Source: Alkalilacustris brevis (GTDB lineage Bacteria; Pseudomonadota; Alphaproteobacteria; Rhodobacterales; Rhodobacteraceae). Taken from it: a stretch of DNA of 64,000 nucleotides. The position numbers and the translations under genes were made by a program. The stretch covers positions 1 through 64,000 of the forward strand of contig NZ_QNVJ01000020.1 of the NCBI RefSeq assembly GCF_003350345.1, given 5' to 3'. The notes below the pieces were generated by a model that was given only the letters and a program-made list of their open reading frames with translations, searched no databases and was not told the origin of the DNA. Of the stretch, positions 60,484 to 64,000 are shown piece by piece. The first letter of the stretch is position 1. Each line of letters begins with the position of its first letter.

Positions 60484-62055
60484 ATGCTCTGGTCGCTGCT
60501 GAAGATCATCCTTTTCATCGCTGCGGTGGCGGCGCTGGCGCTGGGGGCCGAGAGGCTGCTCGACAGCGGCGACGGGCTGCGCATCGCCGTGGCAGGGTTA
60601 GAGTTCACCCTTGGGCCCTTGCAGACACTTGTCGCGGTGTTCCTGCTGCTGCTGACGCTCTGGCTGATCCTCAAGCTCGCGGGGCTGACGGTGGCCGTGC
60701 TGCGCTTTCTCAATGGCGATGAGACGGCCATATCGCGATTTTTCGCGCGCAACCGCGAAAGACGCGGGTTTCAGGCGCTCGTCGACGGGATGATGGCGCT
60801 GGCCTCGGGCGAACCAACACAGGCCATGACCAAGGTCGCCAAGGCCGAGAAACTTCTGGGCCGACCCGAGTTGACCAATCTGATCAGCGCCCAGGCCGCC
60901 GAAATGCAGGGCGACACCCGCCGCGCCATCAGCTATTACAAGAAACTGCTCGACGACAAATCGACAAAGTTTGTCGGCGTGCGCGGGCTGTTGCGCCAGA
61001 AACTGGCCGAGGGCGATACCGACAAGGCGCTGAAACTGGCGCAGAAGGCCTTCACGCTCAAGCCCGGCCATGACGAAACTCAGCAGGTGCTGCTCGACCT
61101 TCAGGCGCAAAAGCGTGACTGGACGGGCGCACGCGAAACCCTGCTTGCGCGCAAGCACAGCGGGGCGCTGCCCAAGGATATCTACCGCCGTCGTGACGCG
61201 GTGCTGGCGCTGCAGGCCGCTGATGATTTCCGCAACGAAGGCAAACCGCGCCATGCCGGCGACGCCGCGATCGAGGCCAACCGCCTATCGCCCGACCTGG
61301 TGCCTGCTGCCATTGCCGCCGCCCGCACCTGGATCGAACGCGAGACCCCGCGCAAGGCCGCAAAGATCCTCAAGAACGCCTGGGCCGCCGCGCCCCACCC
61401 GGAGCTTGCCGCGGCCTTTGCCGAAATTGCCCCCGACGAGCCCCCTGCCGAACGCCTCAAGCGTTTCCGCCCGCTGCTGACCGCCCTGCCCGACCATCCA
61501 GAAACCCGGATGCTGCAGGCCGAACTGCTGATTGCGGCCGAGGATTTCCCCGCTGCCCGCCGCGCCATGGGCACCCTGACCGAAAGCCACCCGGTGGCGC
61601 GGGTTTTCACCATCATGGCGGCGATCGAGCGCGGCGAAGGATCAGAAGACGCGGTGGTGCGCGGCTGGCTGACGCGGGCACTGACCGCCCCGCGCGGGCC
61701 GCGCTGGGTATGCGAGAAATGCCACAGCATCCATGGCCGCTGGAGCGCGATCTGCAGCAATTGCGAGGGCTTCGATACGCTCAGCTGGCGCGAACCGCCC
61801 GAAGATACCGGCCCATCGCCCACCCAGACAGAGATGCTGCCGCTCATCGTGGGCCAGCCCGCACCCCCACCCGCAGCCGATGACACTGACGCCGCCGATA
61901 CCGGCGAGACAGAAGTGGAGGAAGACGCCCCAGGCAAGGCAGAGCCGGAAACCCACGACAAGGCCGCCGCCACGCCCGACCCGGATTACGCGCGAGATGC
62001 CGAATTCATCGACGATGCGGACCGGCCCACCAAAGCCCGAAAAGCACAAGATTAG
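60484..62055 (+). CDS. hemY: HemY-type TPR membrane protein
   Basis: This 523-residue protein has the HemY N-terminal domain with two membrane helices (about 2-22 and 36-62) and a stretch of TPR helices (for example ISYYKKLLDDKSTKFVGVRGLLRQKLAEGDTDKALKLAQKAF). The C-terminus carries a zinc ribbon CEKCHS-CSNCEG and a disordered acidic tail. Despite the name, it is not protoporphyrinogen oxidase. Role in heme pathway or envelope is unclear. It follows the mic60 gene by 11 bases. Confidence 0.88.
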   Translation: MLWSLLKIILFIAAVAALALGAERLLDSGDGLRIAVAGLEFTLGPLQTLVAVFLLLLTLWLILKLAGLTVAVLRFLNGDETAISRFFARNRERRGFQALVDGMMALASGEPTQAMTKVAKAEKLLGRPELTNLISAQAAEMQGDTRRAISYYKKLLDDKSTKFVGVRGLLRQKLAEGDTDKALKLAQKAFTLKPGHDETQQVLLDLQAQKRDWTGARETLLARKHSGALPKDIYRRRDAVLALQAADDFRNEGKPRHAGDAAIEANRLSPDLVPAAIAAARTWIERETPRKAAKILKNAWAAAPHPELAAAFAEIAPDEPPAERLKRFRPLLTALPDHPETRMLQAELLIAAEDFPAARRAMGTLTESHPVARVFTIMAAIERGEGSEDAVVRGWLTRALTAPRGPRWVCEKCHSIHGRWSAICSNCEGFDTLSWREPPEDTGPSPTQTEMLPLIVGQPAPPPAADDTDAADTGETEVEEDAPGKAEPETHDKAAATPDPDYARDAEFIDDADRPTKARKAQD

Positions 62056-62138
62056 GGCTACACACCCGCAAAGGCCGGTGTTAAACAGCCGCTCGGTGCC
62101 ATCAGGGCGCATCGATACCGGGCATTGCCGCAAAGCCG

Positions 62139-62166
62139 TTGACGCCACGGAGCGATGCGCTAAAAG
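62139..62166 (+). promoter_or_regulatory. Probable sigma-70 promoter of tRNA-Thr
   Basis: TTGACG (62139-62144) is a good -35 box. After 16 bases TAAAAG (62161-62166) is a moderate -10. The predicted start is about 35 bases ahead of the tRNA. Confidence 0.45.
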
Positions 62167-62208
62167 CGCCCGATCCAGCCCCCGGGCAGGGTCATCATCG
62201 ATAAGTAT

Positions 62209-62284
62209 GCCGGTGTAGCTCAGCTGGTAGAGCACGTCATTCGTAATGATGGGGTCGGGGGTTCGAGTCCCTTCACCGGCACCA
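62209..62284 (+). tRNA. tRNA-Thr (CGT anticodon)
   Basis: A full 76-base cloverleaf: acceptor GCCGGTG with CACCGGC, D-arm GCTC-GAGC, anticodon stem CGTCA with TGATG, loop TTCGTAA with anticodon CGT (codon ACG), T-arm GGGGG-TTCGAGT-CCCTT. The 3' CCA is encoded. Confidence 0.96.
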
Positions 62285-62292
62285 GAATCAGC

Positions 62293-62334
62293 AAGCCCCG
62301 GGGCGCGATGGCCGCTCCGGGGCTTCGCATTTTT
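62293..62334 (+). terminator. Terminator of tRNA-Thr
   Basis: AAGCCCCGG (62293-62301) pairs with CCGGGGCTT (62317-62325) around a 15-base loop, and TTTTT follows at 62330-62334. Confidence 0.8.
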
Positions 62335-62510
62335 CACGCCCTTGCAATACCCTGCCGGAAACAGTCATTTGGGCGCAGGAGATATGCTCGCCCCCTTCGC
62401 GGCTGGCGTGAATTCGTCCAGCGGCCACAGGCCAATGCGGAATAAGGCTAACCGACGGCGCTGTCGAAGGGCGAAAAGCATCCGTCCTGTTTGGCTTCTT
62501 CGCTGTATCA

Positions 62511-62586
62511 TGGTGGGTGATGACGGATTCGAACCGCCGACATTCTCGGTGTAAACGAGACGCTCTACCAACTGAGCTAATCACCC
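62511..62586 (-). tRNA. tRNA-Val (TAC anticodon)
   Basis: On the minus strand a 76-base cloverleaf: acceptor GGGTGAT with ATCACCC, D-arm GCTC-GAGC, anticodon stem TCTCG with CGAGA, loop TTTACAC with anticodon TAC (codon GTA), T-arm GGCGG-TTCGAAT-CCGTC. The 3' CCA is encoded. Confidence 0.95.
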
Positions 62587-62671
62587 GAACCGCGCGCTTC
62601 TTACGCCGGACAAGGCCGGGTTGGCAAGCGCTTCGCGACAGCTTTCAGCCCCCGGCAGCTTTATGTACGGC

Positions 62672-63529
62672 TCAGCCTTTCGGCGCGCCCCCGGCACGGC
62701 CATCGAAGCGGCGCGCGAGGTCGTCAAACGCACGCAGTTCGGCCACAAGGCGGGCCAACTCGTCGACCGGGATCATGTTCGGCCCGTCGCTCGGCGCGCG
62801 ATCCGGGTCTTCGTGGGTTTCGATGAAGAGCCCCGCCACCCCGACGGCACAGGCCGCGCGCGCCAGCACCGGAGCGAATTCGCGCTGGCCGCCGCTTGCG
62901 CCGCCGAGGCCGCCGGGCTGCTGCACCGAATGGGTCGCGTCAAAGATCACCGGCCAGCCGGTGGCGGCCATTACCGGCAAGGCGCGAAAATCGCTGACCA
63001 GCGTGTTGTAGCCAAAGGATGTGCCGCGCTCGCATAGCATGATGCGCTCGTTGCCGGTGCTGGCGATCTTGTCGGCCACATTGCCCATGTCCCAGGGCGC
63101 CAGAAACTGCCCCTTCTTGACATTGATCGCACGCCCCGTCGCCCCGGCGGCAAGCAGCAGATCGGTCTGCCGGCACAGGAATGCCGGGATCTGCAATACA
63201 TCCACGGCTTCGGCCACCTCGGCGCATTGGCCGGGCTCATGCACATCGGTCAGAACGGGGCAGCCGAATTCCTCGCGGATGCGCGCCAGGATCTCCAGCC
63301 CCTTGGCCATGCCCAGCCCGCGCGGCGTGCCGATAGACGAGCGGTTGGCCTTGTCATAGCTGGCCTTGAAGATGAACTGCGTGTGGCTCGGCGCGCAGGC
63401 CTCGGCAATGCGTTCGGCCATCATCCGCGCATGATCGAGCGATTCAAGCTGGCACGGGCCGGTGATCAGCGCAAAAGGCGCATCGCCGCCAAGTGTCACA
63501 TCGCCGATGGTGAGGGTCTTGGGGATCAT
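62672..63529 (-). CDS. kdsA: 3-deoxy-8-phosphooctulonate synthase KdsA
   Basis: This 285-residue aldolase joins arabinose 5-phosphate and phosphoenolpyruvate to Kdo 8-phosphate for lipopolysaccharide. The family opening [19 protein letters not shown] and [23 protein letters not shown] are intact; [33 protein letters not shown] and [12 protein letters not shown] follow. It overlaps kdsB by 4 bases, so Kdo synthesis and activation are coupled. Confidence 0.96.
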   Translation of the reverse strand: MIPKTLTIGDVTLGGDAPFALITGPCQLESLDHARMMAERIAEACAPSHTQFIFKASYDKANRSSIGTPRGLGMAKGLEILARIREEFGCPVLTDVHEPGQCAEVAEAVDVLQIPAFLCRQTDLLLAAGATGRAINVKKGQFLAPWDMGNVADKIASTGNERIMLCERGTSFGYNTLVSDFRALPVMAATGWPVIFDATHSVQQPGGLGGASGGQREFAPVLARAACAVGVAGLFIETHEDPDRAPSDGPNMIPVDELARLVAELRAFDDLARRFDGRAGGAPKG

Positions 63530-64000
63530 TGCGCGGCCTCCAGAACCTTTTCGATACGGGCGACATCCTCGGGGTTATTGAGTTCCCAGAACACCCGCCC
63601 GCGCGCCTCGACAGTCACACAGCGCACCGGCGCACCGTTTTCGAGAAAACGCAGCTGCTCAAGCCCCTCAAGCTGCTCCAGCCGCCCCGGCGCCCAGCCA
63701 CCATAGGCCGCCAGCGCCGTCGGGCGATAGGCATAGACGCCGACATGGTGAAACACCGGCACCTCGCCGTCGCCCGCGCGCACCGAGGCATCGGTGTAAG
63801 GCAGCACCTCCTTGGAAAAATAGAGTGCGTTGCCTGCGCGGTCGAACACGGCGGTGGTGCCCCCCACCCGGCCCGCGCGGCGGTCTTCGAGAAAATGCGC
63901 ATGGGTTTCGCGGTCGCAGCGCAGCACCGGGGTTGTCACCTGAACGGCGGGATCGCGCGCCATCGTGTCGATCAGCGCCTCAATGAACCAGGGCGGGGTG
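63526..64000 (-). CDS. kdsB: CMP-Kdo synthetase KdsB, C-terminal part (cut by window edge)
   Basis: This is the C-terminal 157 codons of 3-deoxy-manno-octulosonate cytidylyltransferase; the start lies right of base 64000 (an internal ATG at 63963 is not the start). Conserved parts seen are [39 protein letters not shown] and [24 protein letters not shown]. It activates Kdo as CMP-Kdo. Confidence 0.9.
   Translation of the reverse strand, partial: TPPWFIEALIDTMARDPAVQVTTPVLRCDRETHAHFLEDRRAGRVGGTTAVFDRAGNALYFSKEVLPYTDASVRAGDGEVPVFHHVGVYAYRPTALAAYGGWAPGRLEQLEGLEQLRFLENGAPVRCVTVEARGRVFWELNNPEDVARIEKVLEAAQ

Noticed and set aside
1-64000. CRISPR arrays, insertion sequences, prophage or att sites
   Set aside because: No regularly spaced repeats, transposase or integrase genes, or terminal inverted repeats were seen. 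The two tRNA genes have intact 3' ends and no duplicated tails nearby.

Overview
The window is 64 kb of high-GC chromosomal DNA from an alphaproteobacterium, most likely a member of the Rhodobacteraceae. The evidence is gene content: FlaF/FlbT flagellin regulators, a DUF1013 (TrcR-type) protein, an alphaproteobacterial Mic60 homologue beside heme genes, a Hint-domain protein, a membrane-anchored cytochrome c next to pheA, and the block ubiB-ubiE-mutM-ech-rpsT. No insertion sequence, prophage or CRISPR array was seen. Both ends cut through genes (yejE on the left, kdsB on the right).

Layout. 0-5 kb: YejABE-type peptide importer and a three-heme cytochrome c. 5-14 kb: pheA, an SRPBCC protein, NudC, a 5'-nucleotidase-like enzyme, an NMT1-type ABC transporter and a chromate transporter. 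14-16 kb: two different SRP RNA genes flanking a Hint protein. 16-19.4 kb: ECF sigma/anti-sigma pair and a SorAB-type sulfite dehydrogenase. 19.5-26.4 kb: dnaX-ybaB-recR, trcR, comM, mrp. 26.4-40.2 kb: an arsenic island, all on the minus strand. 40.4-44.9 kb: ubiB, ubiE, mutM, enoyl-CoA hydratase, rpsT. 45-54.8 kb: flagellar genes. 55.4-64 kb: EVE and YciI proteins, gpsA, tsaD, hemD, mic60, hemY, two tRNAs, kdsA, kdsB.

The most notable region is 26.4-40.2 kb. In transcription order it reads arsR, acr3, usp, a second arsR, arxX (PhnD-like sensor), arxS (histidine kinase), arxR (NtrC-type regulator), arxB' (ferredoxin), arxA (Tat-exported molybdoenzyme), arxB (four-cluster ferredoxin), arxC (NrfD-type membrane subunit), arxD (TorD-type chaperone) and a DUF2478 protein. 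This is the gene set of an Arx-type (anaerobic) arsenite oxidase with its sensing system and arsenite efflux. It differs from the aerobic AioAB enzyme usual in alphaproteobacteria. The DNA suggests layered control: a perfect FNR-type dyad spaced as a class II promoter before arsR2-arxXSR, and two 17-bp repeats 33 bp apart placed about 100 and 133 bp before a sigma-54-like promoter in front of arxB'. The arxR product nevertheless lacks a recognisable GAFTGA loop and the Walker B aspartate.

Other points are the triplicated cytochrome, the paired SRP RNAs, a good ECF promoter in front of sorA, and the absence of dnaA after rpsT. All functions are inferred from sequence motifs and gene order; no database search was run.
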